The position numbers were made by a program, and so were the translations under genes. From assembly GCA_038087015.1 (NCBI GenBank), contig JASBNA010000040.1, positions 372,001 to 436,000 on the forward strand: 64,000 nucleotides of DNA, in the 5' to 3' direction. Source of the DNA: Cerrena zonata. Its lineage: Eukaryota > Basidiomycota > Agaricomycetes > Polyporales > Cerrenaceae. Position 1 is the first letter of the stretch, and each line of letters starts with the position of its first letter. This document shows, in pieces, positions 12,346 through 22,545 of this stretch. Below the pieces are notes generated by a model that made no database searches, had not been told where the DNA came from, and saw only the letters and a program-made list of their open reading frames with translations.

Positions 12346-12900
12346 CGAGGCAAGGAGCAAGCTAGCTTTGAAGATCGGTACGGAGTCTATTTCAGGTTAC
12401 CCAGAACTGCGGAAGAGCGGGAGAGAAGAAGCTAAAAGTACGGGGTTGTCTAAGTGGGACAAAGAGATAGATAGGAAATAAGAGAGAGTCTATGTGGGGA
12501 TAAGAAAGATGAGTGGCAGACGGTGGAGACATGCCCTTTCTGGCTGTGCCTCATTGCCAACGGCGGTCAGATTTAGATCAGATCTTAGATCCACTTCCAG
12601 ACATAGTATTCAATATTCCCCTCTAACCAGGTTCGACAGCATCTCGATAGTATTAAGATATAGAATACAGTATAGTAACGTAAGTGTGTCATCACATACG
12701 GCTAGCCCGACATGTACCAGTCCCGAAGTTCGCCAGAAACTCCGGGTTTATAATTCGCAACCCTCGAAATCTTGCATTTGGTCAACTCGGGAGCTACCTG
12801 TGTCCACACATCCTGGCATCTTATGTCGATCACAAGCTCATCCAATTGTATGATCCGTTTCTCCGCGCATTCCTGTATTGTGTCTATACGGCAACAAGCT
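12346..12900. other. Promoter side of the secreted gene and an orphan frame
   Basis: The minus-strand frame at 12702-12983 could be the 3' part of the neighbouring gene: a clean GT-AG intron (gtaagt to ttccag, within about 12911-12946) joins VFVSFLTF-region codons to RSEACCRIDTIQECAEK. It is in a different frame from the gene's main exon, so a frameshift or a missed exon would be needed. The rest is the upstream region of the 12345 gene. Confidence 0.35.
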
Positions 12901-13694
12901 TCAGATCTCTGGAAAGGTATTGCGAATGTTAAGAAACTTACGAAGACAGGTAGACCGTTGGGGGATGTCCATCGGATAGTCAAGCGAAAAGAAGACTTCT
13001 TTGACGTTCGGACAGGTATAGAGCAACTTCGCTACGCTCTTGCTTTGCCAGGTCTCGCTGTAGCTATAAACCCTCAGAGAATGTGGTGTACAATTAGAAG
13101 GAGTACCATGGCTAGCACTAAGTTTCTCGACAGCAGTATTCTTGTCAAGCGTAATGGCGGGTAAAGCACAAGAGTTTTGAGGTTTAGACCTATCCGCGAG
13201 TGATACCACGCTTTGGTAGTTCCCGATCGTACACCCCGAGAATACCAGGTTGGGAGGACGGCCAGGTAAACATTCTATGCGGAATATCGCGTTATCAAAG
13301 TCAAGAGCGCAGAAGCCGATGAATTGCACCCATGAGCAAGGTCGGTTGTACCTCAGTATACGATAGTAGTTGCAAACTCGGCCGACATAGTCCAAGGCAA
13401 TGGCACTATCCTTCGCGTTTTGAGCGCCTTCGTATTTGAAGACAAGACCGAGGGGTGCTTCTCTCCATTCGTTGTATCTGTATCTTGTGGTACGTATCAT
13501 TTCCACGAATGACTTGAAGTCTGTCAAGCGGGCGATGCTGTATGTGGAACCAGTGTTGAGGTTGAGGTAGAAGACGGAGAGCTTAGTTCGAACCTGTCGC
13601 ACAAGGAGGTGAGTTTGTCGACTACGAATAATGGAAGAGCTGGTGGACCTACTTTGCGTATTTTGAGCCGTCGATGTGTGCACTCAGAAATCAT
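12901..13694 (-). CDS. Hypothetical protein, possibly F-box/LRR-like C-terminal part
   Basis: Starting at ATG 13694 (MISECTHRRLKIRK), an intron of about 66 bp (gtaggtccac to gtgcgacag) joins to VRTKLSVFYLNLNTGS and a long open frame ending at 12901, giving about 250 residues. Blocks such as LTDFKSFVEMIRTTRYRY, LVFSGCTIGNYQSVVSLAD and LLYTCPNVKEVFFSLDYP resemble the loose leucine/cysteine spacing of fungal F-box-associated LRR proteins, but no F-box (LPxEL...) is present. The 3' end is doubtful: a better splice at about 12911 leads into another frame. It could be a truncated or decaying F-box-type gene. No function can be assigned. Confidence 0.35.
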
Positions 13695-15014
13695 TGGTGT
13701 AGTATGCAATGGGGAGGTAGTGAGTGGAGGATTTCATGGTTGAGAACACGAACGAGTTCGCGTTATTTATTAGTATTTACTTTGAGGCCAAACAAGTCAA
13801 TGCAAACAGTGAGCGATATGTTATGCATATTATGTTTGGCCAATCGGACCTTTCCGATTGTCTCGGCGTGTATTAGTGTGCCAAAGAAAAGCCATTGACA
13901 TGGCCAACATGACAATGGCAATGCTGTGTCGTCATTGATATGTTGGCTATGTCAATCTTTCAATTATCAATCAATGCTTGGCCTTCAAACATAGCTCCAT
14001 ATGCAATCCATCACGTGCAGGGTTTTCCTAGCGAAATAGAGTGAATGACTCCTCAGATCAATACTTGCCAATGGAACTAGCGCGGAACTTACCTGTGCCA
14101 CTCATGTGCAGAATACCGGCAACGGTAACAAGGAGAATCCTATTAAAGTTGTTGTAAACCACAGTGAGAATTTAATATTTAATCCCCGAGGAAAGTCAAG
14201 TGGCAAAAGAAATATGACATACGTCACCGGTCACCCTTGCAGAGGAGTGCCATAGTCAGAGAGATTTGAGGATGACTGGGGACCCCCAGTAGTGAATCGA
14301 ACACGTATAGGAAACAAGTGATACAAACAGTCTCAAGAGGCATTGGTATAGTTATCGAACCGGAGTTTGTACTATTTATGATAGTAGCATTGAGAAGCTT
14401 CACCTCTAGCGTCGTTTCCATGAAATACCATGACCTCGTTGAGGAGCATTGTCGTACAGTCTTTGGTGTTGTGACGGTTCTATTATCCAGAGCAGCAAAG
14501 TTCTTGTGTGGTTGTTTTTGCCTGTTTGCTTGGTTCGCTTATGTTGTGTATGATGTTCTAGAAGTCGCGAGTTTGATCTCGAAATCCTGAATCTAGGCAG
14601 GAAACAGCAGAGCGCCCAAGCTGCGTTTAAGGGACGTCAAGATCCGAGGTATTGAAAGACATATCAAGGGCTCTATTTGAGTATCTGGCGTAATGCATAA
14701 GTAATACAGGCAAACGAGTGCCAGTTCATGGTAAAGATACTAAAGAAGTCTGAGCTGGCGCGGCGAAGTTTGTTTGGCTATATTGTGCAACACCCTCCGG
14801 CCACATGCCTTATATAGGCAGCAGGCTTGGCACGGTACCGCGACGAAGCCTCCATATCTATGAAATACGTGTTCATTTCACCTATATCTACTTGGCTTCA
14901 TACAATGCGATAACTCTATGACTATCCAGATACACTACTCAAGATCATCCAAAGAATATCCGCTGCGTGGCGAGTCATGATCAACAGATGTCTTCAAATA
15001 TAAGATTCAAAACC
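13695..15014. other. Intergenic region with a 63-bp hairpin
   Basis: No convincing coding sequence. It contains a small perfect hairpin CAATCGGA-CCTT-TCCGATTG at about 13844-13863 and a larger imperfect palindrome at 13894-13956 (listed separately). The frame at 14318-14590 has a hydrophobic end but nothing recognisable. Confidence 0.45.
13894..13956. repeat. 63-bp inverted repeat
   Basis: The 17-base arm ATTGACATGGCCAACAT (13894-13910) and ATGTTGGCTATGTCAAT (13940-13956) are reverse complements with one mismatch and a 29-base spacer, which itself can pair partly. It could form a stem-loop in DNA or RNA. No target-site duplication was seen. Confidence 0.8.
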
Positions 15015-15865
15015 TTACCGTTTCTGAGCGTTTTGATAAGTGCGCATCACTAGCGATGTCAAAACTTCTCGTGCAATTATCTCGTCTAGCTCCCGTGAGA
15101 GGTTGTCCATCTCTCTTCTAGCCAGATGATCTCTCGTGAAAATTGACTCGCCAGTCTGTACTAGGCCATTGATGAGACCGAGGAGGTCGAAAGCACCCGA
15201 CTCGTCTGTGGAATCCTGGGTAGCCCGAGCTACAAGTCCTTCAATGTTACTGACATCTCGCAAGGTGTTTACTGTTGTCGCTGTAGGTGGGGTCGCGGAC
15301 GCAGTAGGTACGGTTGGGTCTGTAGGTGCAGGTGGTGCAGGTGGTGCAGGAGGAGCGGGAGGAGCGGGAGGAGCGGGAGGAGCGGGAGGAGCAGGAGGAG
15401 GGCTGGGGACAGTTGGCACTACCTGAGGCGGTGGAGGGTTGGAGTTGCTGTTTCCACCGAAGAGGCCTCCAATGAGATTGCCGATCAGGGAAGGACCCAC
15501 ATCTCCGATAAACCCACCAATTGCGTTACCTAGTCCCGATGGTAAATGTAATGCGCCAGATTCGTCTGTAGATTGATCAATGGCACGCGCAATGATTTCG
15601 TGGACCTCGCGTTCGAGGAGTGTCGTGTCCTCTGGCACTCGTCGAGAAAGAGTATGAGCACCAGATGATACGGAGCGCTTGAATTGTTTAGCGTCAACGT
15701 CACCCTTTGCATTGACCTCAACGCTTCTTTGACTGGGGATGATGTTCATCAAAACGCGAAGAAGGAAGAGGTGTGCGGTGCTTACCTTGAAAGGCGGACC
15801 GGCTTCGCGAAGGCAGATGTAGACAAGAGGGCGATAACGATAGAGATAGCAGAAATGGACTTCAT
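15015..15865 (-). CDS. Small secreted Pro/Ala-rich protein with DESGA motifs
   Basis: Two-exon gene, about 265 residues: 15786-15865 and 15015-15732 (798 nt, in frame). The N-terminus MKSISAISIVIALLSTSAFA is a signal peptide. The mature part has three imperfect copies of a segment of the type E-x-I/L-I/V-A-R: EVHEIIARAIDQSTDESGAL, NIEGLVARATQDSTDESGAF and ELDEIIARE. Between them lies a Gly/Asn-rich hydrophobic stretch (GNAIGGFIGDVG, LIGNLIGGLFGG) and a PPAPPAP low-complexity tract encoded by 9-bp tandem units (15331-15406). Dibasic or Arg sites (FKR, SRR, ARR, final KR) could be processed by a Kex2-like protease; that is inference. The gene at 17639 shares the motif and an upstream element. 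Function unknown; a cell-surface or signalling role is possible but unproven. Confidence 0.82.
15331..15406. repeat. 9-bp tandem repeat coding PPA units
   Basis: Runs of ggtgcaggt/ggagcggga-type nonamers within the coding exon; on the coding (minus) strand they give alternating Pro-Pro-Ala triplets. Such tracts commonly vary in length between strains. Confidence 0.85.
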
Positions 15866-15997
15866 ATTGAATGAGGATGAGTAAGAGAAGGAAGTCGTAG
15901 GGATTGGAAGAAGCGTGAAATGAGTGAAATAAACACGAGGAGGCTAGACCAATGATATTTAGTTGCGAGCATAGTGACTATAATATGAAATCGAGTA

Positions 15998-16054
15998 CGC
16001 ACCGACCAGCACCGAATGAATGAAAACTAATGAGCTCTAAAGACCAGAGGGCTG
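15998..16054 (-). promoter_or_regulatory. Conserved upstream element of the DESGA gene at 15865
   Basis: The strings accgaccagcaccga (16001-16015) and gagctctaaagaccagaggg (16032-16051) reappear upstream of the paralogue at 17639 in the same order and orientation. Sequence around them is much less similar, so they may be shared regulatory sites or simply the best-kept part of the duplicated promoter. Confidence 0.55.
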
Positions 16055-16371
16055 AAGAAATGTCAAGCACAAACGGAGGTATTTATGTTCAACCTAGACG
16101 CTTCTACGTTGGACATACTCATCAACTAGCTAGCTCAACAGCGCCATGTCGCTTGTTCATCCAGGGATACAGAGATTCATTGCATTGCAACATTGCAACA
16201 TTGCAGTGCGGGATGGAATATGCGGGCAACGACGGGTAGATCATCTGTCTTTATTGACATTGCCATATGAACCCTGAAGATCTGTCTATCAACAGCAGAG
16301 TGTCAGAGAGTCAGCGTGTCGGAAGTAGCTGTAGTTCAGCCTCCGTAAGGCATATCAGCATCTGGAGAAGA

Positions 16372-16760
16372 TCATCCCTTGAACGAAGGTGTCAAGGCTG
16401 AGATGGATGGGGTTTCATAGTCGACCAAGTAGATGGGAACTGTCAGAGCATGAATTGTTACGAGCGGGAAGAACCCTATGTTATATTCGTTAGAAGCATA
16501 GGTTTGCTTCAACGTACGATTGTTTAGTAATACCCATCGAGAAGTATTAGTAGCGGACTGCCAGTGTGAATTCAACCAGATCGCCGCATAGTACATTCTA
16601 GTGTCAGTACCTTTCTGATCAAGGATCACTGGTAAGGAAAGCATCTTGTTCGGGGGTACCGGGACAAGACTCGAAGAAGTTGTAGTTGCACTGGCAGTAG
16701 TAAATTCAGATCGACTGGTATGTAGTAGAAATGCAATGCCAAAGACCACCAGGACTCGGG
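16372..16760 (-). CDS. Uncertain small hydrophobic protein (partial model)
   Basis: An open frame begins with a membrane-like stretch (VLVVFGIAFLLHTSRSE) followed by Ser/Thr-rich sequence and a folded-looking segment (RMYYAAIWLNSHWQSATN, then PLVTIHALTVPIYLVDYE). No in-frame ATG opens it; a start at 16922 on an upstream exon (MTFVEAEIARREHA) is possible, but I found no splice with the correct phase. Could be a real small secreted or membrane protein or a remnant. Not recognised. Confidence 0.3.
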
Positions 16761-16981
16761 CTACGATCGTCCGTTTGGAAAAGCATGATTAGATAAGATC
16801 TGGATTATCTCCATACAGTAAAGTTCCACAACTTCCTGACATCTGGACTCGTTACTAGAAGAATCTCATTTACCGCATGTTCACGACGAGCTATCTCTGC
16901 CTCCACAAAGGTCATCTGTTCACTATCCACAAATACCTACAGAGCCTCTGACATAACGACCACCAAATCCACCTTTTCTCT

Positions 16982-17639
16982 TTATAAGATTCTGAATTCT
17001 CCTGGGTATGCCTGTCGAGACGCAGTGGAGGATGGATATGATAGAGTAAGACCTGGAGAGGAGAATAATGATAGGGTAGGAGATGGAGATGAGGAATATG
17101 ATAGGGTCGGAGATGGAGATGATGAAGTTGGAGATGGGAATGGCATGGTAAGCGTCGGAGATGGGGACGATGGTGCGGTAAAATGGAATTCCCCGTACGC
17201 ATTATCATTGACGATCCTACTGTAGAAAGAGATATCGTAAGCTCCTGAGTCGTCACTGAAATCCCGAGTAGGCTTGTCCAAGGCGGTATATAGGCCCTGG
17301 GTAGCGGTCGGAAGAACAGGGGTAGTGGCAGTCGGGGCAACAGAACCAGACTGTGACAGAATAAAACTATGAAGTCGGAGCAGCTTGTCAAGCTTCTGTT
17401 TCCCTGAAGCCATCTTTTGAAGGTCTGCAGGTGTAAGTGCGTCGAGGACCATCGTTGTCGCAGGAACACTTTCCTGAGGTTCCCTGGAATACACTCGTCT
17501 GATAAAGATGATTGTCAGCATACTTGTATCCATAGCCAGTGAGACTTTCTCATCACCTGCCAATAGACACTGGACTTGCGAAGACAAAGACCGTCGATAG
17601 GGACAGAACAAGAATGGCGGCGAATAGAGTGGTCTTCAT
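16982..17639 (-). CDS. Small secreted Ser/Pro/Thr-rich protein with DDSGA motif
   Basis: Two-exon gene, about 199 residues: 17557-17639 and 16982-17498 (600 nt, in frame). The signal peptide is MKTTLFAAILVLSLSTVFVF followed by ASPVSIGR. After VYSREPQESVPATTM comes a short predicted helix (LTPADLQKMASGKQKLDKLL), then the motif FSDDSGAYD, matching the DESGA motif of the gene at 15865. The C-terminal half is a low-complexity PSPTLxxPSS repeat (several copies of SPSPTLSYSS-like units), likely O-glycosylated. Placement, gene structure (short first exon with the signal peptide, intron of about 58 bp), strand and upstream element all agree with a duplicated pair. Function unknown. Confidence 0.78.
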
Positions 17640-17725
17640 ATTGTATAAACGTTACAGGCAAAAGAAGGAATTGAGGCTGGACTGTGGTCAGTATGAGTTA
17701 CGCTAGCGGAAAATACTGAGTACAT

Positions 17726-17768
17726 ACCGACCAGCACCGAGTAGAGAGCTCTAAAACCAGAGGGCTGG
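17726..17768 (-). promoter_or_regulatory. Conserved upstream element of the DESGA gene at 17639
   Basis: accgaccagcaccga (17726-17740) and gagctctaaaaccagaggg (17746-17764) match the element upstream of the 15865 gene. A TATA-like box on the minus strand (TATAAATT, 17796-17803) lies further upstream. Confidence 0.55.
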
Positions 17769-17803
17769 AAAAACATCAATATTGACTGTAGACATAATTT
17801 ATA

Positions 17804-19829
17804 CCTCCGGATAGCCATAGTTGACATTATACTTCATCATTTACCTGTGGGAAAGCAACAAAGCTGCGTTCTTTGGAGTGACAACCATCTGTTGAAGTGT
17901 TCAAAACGATCATATAGATCTGCTTTAGCTATGAGTCGTATGTCGCCCAGAGAGATCCGATTATAACAGACGAGTACGTGCAGTGATGGTAAATGGCGAA
18001 CGATCAGCGGCCTGTGCTGCATCTGTCAGACAGGGTTCTGGAGGAGGCCTCGAAATCTGGCAAGATAGAGATGATGATAGGATTACTTGGATTTATACGG
18101 TGATCATCTACCGGATACATTGTTGGCATTGATGGATGCAGAGGACGCGAAGGGACCAACAGATAGCAGAGAAGAAAGATCGCTCAGCGCGACGCCCATC
18201 GATATAAATACAATATCCTCATTGCGATGTCGTAGTACTCGTTTCATTTCGATTATTGGAAGAATATACCCTACTCGAGTCAGATATCTGCATGACAGGG
18301 AGAAAAAACACAATGCTCACAGTAAAGACTATATAGGGGCAAGATAAAGTGAGCATAACATCTTCAAGTTAGAGGTTCAGCCGAGTTACGCGTACACCCT
18401 GACACAAAGACAGCTCACCGAGCGCATGTACAGAAGCTATCATTTGAAGGTCCTGTCAATTCTGAGTTTCAATCAAAGCTCGGATTGTAAGTGCCCGGAA
18501 CCGTACTTTTCCAAGAACGTCGCATCACACGAAGTAACCCCATGTTATTTTTATGTCGATCTATTTATAGTTCCACGGTGGGTAGGTAAAGCTCTTACGT
18601 GGGTTAGTGTGGAGGGCGATTTGGTCTCGGCCAGCAACAGATGAGTATACGCCTAGAATAGGGACGTGTGAAAGAGGGACTCGGTAAAGGCGGGGAGCAT
18701 CCAGCGACGCAAGTAGGTCCGTAAATGGGTTGTTTCTCACTTTCGGGGCGCAAGCATGTATTAACTTTATGTCAAGAACTAGTGGCAGGAGAAAAATTAT
18801 GAATATAGGGAGTGATGTAATGAAATTAAAATTACCGTGATTTGTTTTGAACGCGATACAGTACTTTGGAGAAGACATCTTTCGCATCCGCAGGGACTTG
18901 AACAAGATGGAATAACTGAAGATCTGAGTTTAGGGGTTCCATTAGATTGTAAGCTGAGTAGTATAGCTGACAGAAAATATTTTTCAGGACCAGGTATATA
19001 TATAAGCTAGCTTGATAACGACAAAGTATCGCACAGGGAACACTGGCCAGATTCGAGTGCTTGAAACGAGCCCTTTGGTCGGGCAAGACACGAGAGTCGA
19101 GAGGCTCGGAGCGATATATAATCGATGAGGAGTAGCGGTAGATGATCAATGAAGAGGGCAGTCCTGCACAGTTTATCTTATAGGGACCTTGACATCTATC
19201 AGTTGAGGTGAAAGCAGAGAATTACTACTTGAGAATTGAAGGAACGAAGCACATCGATTCCTTCGATCTGGCCACGACATTGACGGGCGCTTAGTTAACA
19301 CGTCTGAGTCTACGTTTCACCTGTGACGGTCTTGCCCCTCCACTCTGATCTTACGAGTGGTCTCATACCACTATATCCCGAAAATGACCTGAAGCACAAC
19401 ATATGATCATACACTTTGCTCAAGGAATCGTGCTTCTCGTGATACTCACTCTGACATAGTCGCAAGCCGTCTTTCGATAGCCTTTGAATAGCGTTCCATA
19501 GGCAAGTTTGTTCAGATTAACTAACGTCGATAGAGTCACATCCAGGCCATATGCATAAACTCCAACAACGGTATTTCACGCGATCTCTATTTACATCACA
19601 AAACACGCACTTGCAGTGATATATCTTGTACCGGCCCCGTGTATTCCGAATCACAGGTTGACGATGTGGCTACTCCACTACTGACTTGCAAATCGCATTT
19701 GGATCACCCTCACCATCGAGAGTCCATGTGGAAAAGACATACCACTCCGCCACTACTCTACGTCGTCTTCCCGAGTCCTCTCGGGGATATCTATGTCATA
19801 AGACCATTTCACGTCCCGCAGCTCCGATC
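17804..19829. other. Region without a recognised gene
   Basis: Short frames only. Two overlapping minus-strand frames (18561-18905 and 18832-19149) hold protein-like text (LQLFHLVQVPADAKDVFSKV; NNPFTDLLASLDAPRLYRVP) that might be exons of one unknown gene, but I found no good splice between them. Otherwise nothing is seen. Confidence 0.4.
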
Positions 19830-20455
19830 TGAGCCTTCAGCTTGTCAACATGACCTACCTTCGTCCCGGTGCGTCCATCGAGGTTTTGACTCCATTCAAT
19901 TCAGCATCCATGCTTAATATGCTTCTTCCGCTTGGCTCTCTCACTACCAAATTATGGGGTCTCGGTCTCTTCTGCACCCGTCGTGGACCCTTTCCTCAGT
20001 ATTGTAACACCCTCGACCAAACAGTGCCCTGATACTCACACACAATGCTCGTCGAATACCTAGACCGGAAAACCGCTACCTATGATGTGGGGCATCTCGT
20101 CAGTAACAATTCGGATATACGTCCCGTGTTCCTGCTCAATAAAGATATGTGCCATCTCGTCTTTCGATAAGTCTGGTTGATCTCTCATGCGTGATGCTTT
20201 CTGTGAACAACACCTTGATGTATGCGCTCCATCTAGAATGATATGACTCTCAAACTACGCTGGTGCACCAATTTAATGTTGAAAAGTCCTCTCACAGTGC
20301 TTACGGGTATCGCAAGTCTTAGTCTCACAGTTGCAAGTGTTCAAGGTCACTTGTGCTCCAAATGACTCTCACAAGTCCATTTCGCTGCCACCTCCTTTCT
20401 CATCCATACACCGGCCTACAGGTCAGTACTGAACGTGCCTCGAAGTCGGTTTTAT

Positions 20456-20471
20456 GCGGCACTTTGGCGAC
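20456..20471 (+). promoter_or_regulatory. GCACTTTGGC box, GLOX copy 1
   Basis: gcggcactttggcgac lies about 36 bases before the TATA box; the same core is found upstream of the other two glyoxal oxidase genes and, inverted, upstream of the secreted gene at 37932. Candidate activator site; not a motif I can name. Confidence 0.5.
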
Positions 20472-20506
20472 AATTAGAGCCTGAAATGTGTCACTTACGG
20501 ATACGG

Positions 20507-20514
20507 TATATAAG
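20507..20514 (+). promoter_or_regulatory. TATA box, GLOX copy 1
   Basis: TATATAAG followed by AAC, 76 bases before the ATG. The same octamer plus AAC is kept in all three glyoxal oxidase copies. Confidence 0.75.
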
Positions 20515-20589
20515 AACAAAGATTCAGCAAAGTAACACTCAGACGCATCTTCAGTGAGGTGCTTCTAAGTGACTACTGCCTCAGCATCT

Positions 20590-22545
20590 ATGAAAAGTCT
20601 TCTTCCATTACTCGCCGCTTCGGTGGCCCTTGCTACTCCTCTCGGGAGCCAGGCTCCAGGATGGACCTTTACACTCAAGGGCAACTCCGGTATCGTCGCA
20701 TTGGAATCTATCGTTGTCTCTCCTACGCTTGTTCTATTCTTAGACTTAGCTGCCGACGACCCTCTTCAAATCGACGGCCACTCTGCATGGGGCGCATTAT
20801 GGGATCTTCAGACCAGTCAGGTCTCGCCTCTTAATGTCGTTACAAACGGCTTCTGTGCAAGCGGTGCGATGCTTAGCAATGGATCAATGGTCTGCCAACC
20901 TCCCTTGTCCTCGTACGTAGTGACTTATAGCTCTGTTTCCGTTGTAGGTCAGCGTTGGAGGCTTTCCCAATGGCTTCCCCGGTAACCCGACCATCGAGAA
21001 TGGAACCATGGGTCTGCGTATCTTCGAACCTTGTGCTGACCCTGCTGGTGTGGGTTGCACTCTCTTTGAAGACCCGTTAACCTTCCATCTTGCTGAAAGC
21101 AGGTGAGTATCAACATACACCTGAACGGTGAATTTTCGGCTGAACATCACGTCAGGTATTATCCCTCGACATCTCGCATTCCAGACGGCAGTCTCATGAT
21201 TGTCGGGGGAAGCCACATCAATGTTCCATTCTACAACATTCCCGAGGACGCTGCTTCGACCGTCGAATTTTTCCCTCCCAAGTTTGGTGGTGTTCCGCGA
21301 CCCTCTGAGTTCCTCAAGAGGAGTCTTCCGTCTAACATGTTCCCTCGGTGAGTTCAACTTTACTACCAATAACGTAAAATGTTGGCAACTTATCGAACAA
21401 TTTAGTCAATTTGTACTCCCCGACGGTAAAGTGTTTATGGTCGCCAACAACCAATCCATCATCTATGACATCGAAACGGGCGACGAACGTATCTTACCCG
21501 ACATTCCCAATGGTGTCCGCGTGACCAACCCCTTCGACGGTTCTGCTATCCTTCTCCCATTGTCTCCTCCCAACTACACTCCTGAGGTTCTCGTCTGTGG
21601 TGGCACCGATATCCCAGACACTACACCTCCAATCGAAATATCCAGTCAGAGACCAGGAACAGATCAATGTAGCCGCATTCTCCTAACTGAAGAAGGTATC
21701 AAACGTGGATGGGTGGTCGAGAGGATGCTGGAGGCTCGTGTTATGCCTGAATTATTGCATATGCCAAATGGACAAATCCTTATCGTCAACGGTGCTGGAA
21801 CTGGTGTTGCTGGTTCCAGTGCTGTTCACGACCCTGTCGGTAACTCTAACGCTGACAATCCAGTCTTCACCCCTTCGTTGTACTCTCCTAATGCACCTGT
21901 TGGACGGAGGATCCACAACAATGGGATGCCAACAACTGACATCGCTAGGATGTATCACTCGAGGTATGTTCATCGCTCACCGCTACGGAAATGTTCTTAC
22001 AACTGACTATGTCGCCCCTCTAGTGCCACTCTCACCCCTCAGGGAAATTTCCTCATTGCCGGAAATAATCCGAACAACCACACTAACATCACTGTGCCCG
22101 TGAACACGAGGAGCGAGTTCCGAGTGGAGACTCTCGATCCTCCCTTCATGTTTGTTCCTCGTCCTCGTATCCTCGATGGCCCTGAGAAGATTGGTTTCGG
22201 AAAGCGATTCACCGTACCCGTTAGCGTCCCCGATAACTTACAAACTAGAAACATTCAAGGTAAACTTTTTCTTTTGCTCTAATACAGTAAACTAACTAGG
22301 CTGTCATAGTCGCCTTGGTGGACTTGGGATTCTCGAGTCACGCATTCCATTCCAGTGCCCGTCTAGTGTTTATGGATGCTCATTTGTCCAATGATCGACG
22401 TTCGCTCTCAATCACAGCACCGCCCAACCCCAACATCTACCCTCCCGGTCCTGCATACATTTTCTTGACCATTGACGGTGTCACCAGTGAAGGACAGCAA
22501 GTGATGGTCGGGACTGGTGCTTCTCCTCCCCAAACTAACTTTTGA
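20590..22545 (+). CDS. glx: Glyoxal oxidase (copper radical oxidase), copy 1
   Basis: Secreted copper radical oxidase that oxidises small aldehydes to acids and makes H2O2 for extracellular peroxidases. Six exons: 20590-20889, 20948-21102, 21156-21347, 21406-21963, 22024-22259, 22310-22545 (558 residues, the size of Phanerochaete GLOX). Signal peptide [20 protein letters not shown]. Domains: glyoxal-oxidase N-terminal beta-propeller (about residues 30-430) then the C-terminal DUF1929/galactose-oxidase-like domain. Active-site positions known for GLOX are all visible: Cys in NGFCASGA and Tyr in RYYPS (the Cys-Tyr radical cofactor), Tyr-His in ARMYHS, and a copper-ligand His in the SSHAFHS segment. 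The first intron has an unusual donor (GTCTGC). TATATAAG lies 76 bases before the start. Confidence 0.95.

Larger units (their letters stand above)
19876..20589. repeat. Duplicated upstream segment, copy 1
   Basis: About 700 bp before the first glyoxal oxidase gene resemble the segments before the second (25139-25854) and, inverted, the third (30508-31212). Landmarks kept in all three are an ATCxAGGTTTTG-like string at the far end, a TCGACCAAA(C)A string followed by CATACTCACACA-like sequence, and the core promoter next to the gene. Confidence 0.75.

Noticed and set aside
15136..15426. Gly/Ala-rich frame on the plus strand
   Set aside because: It is the antisense reading of the PPA repeat tract in the secreted gene.
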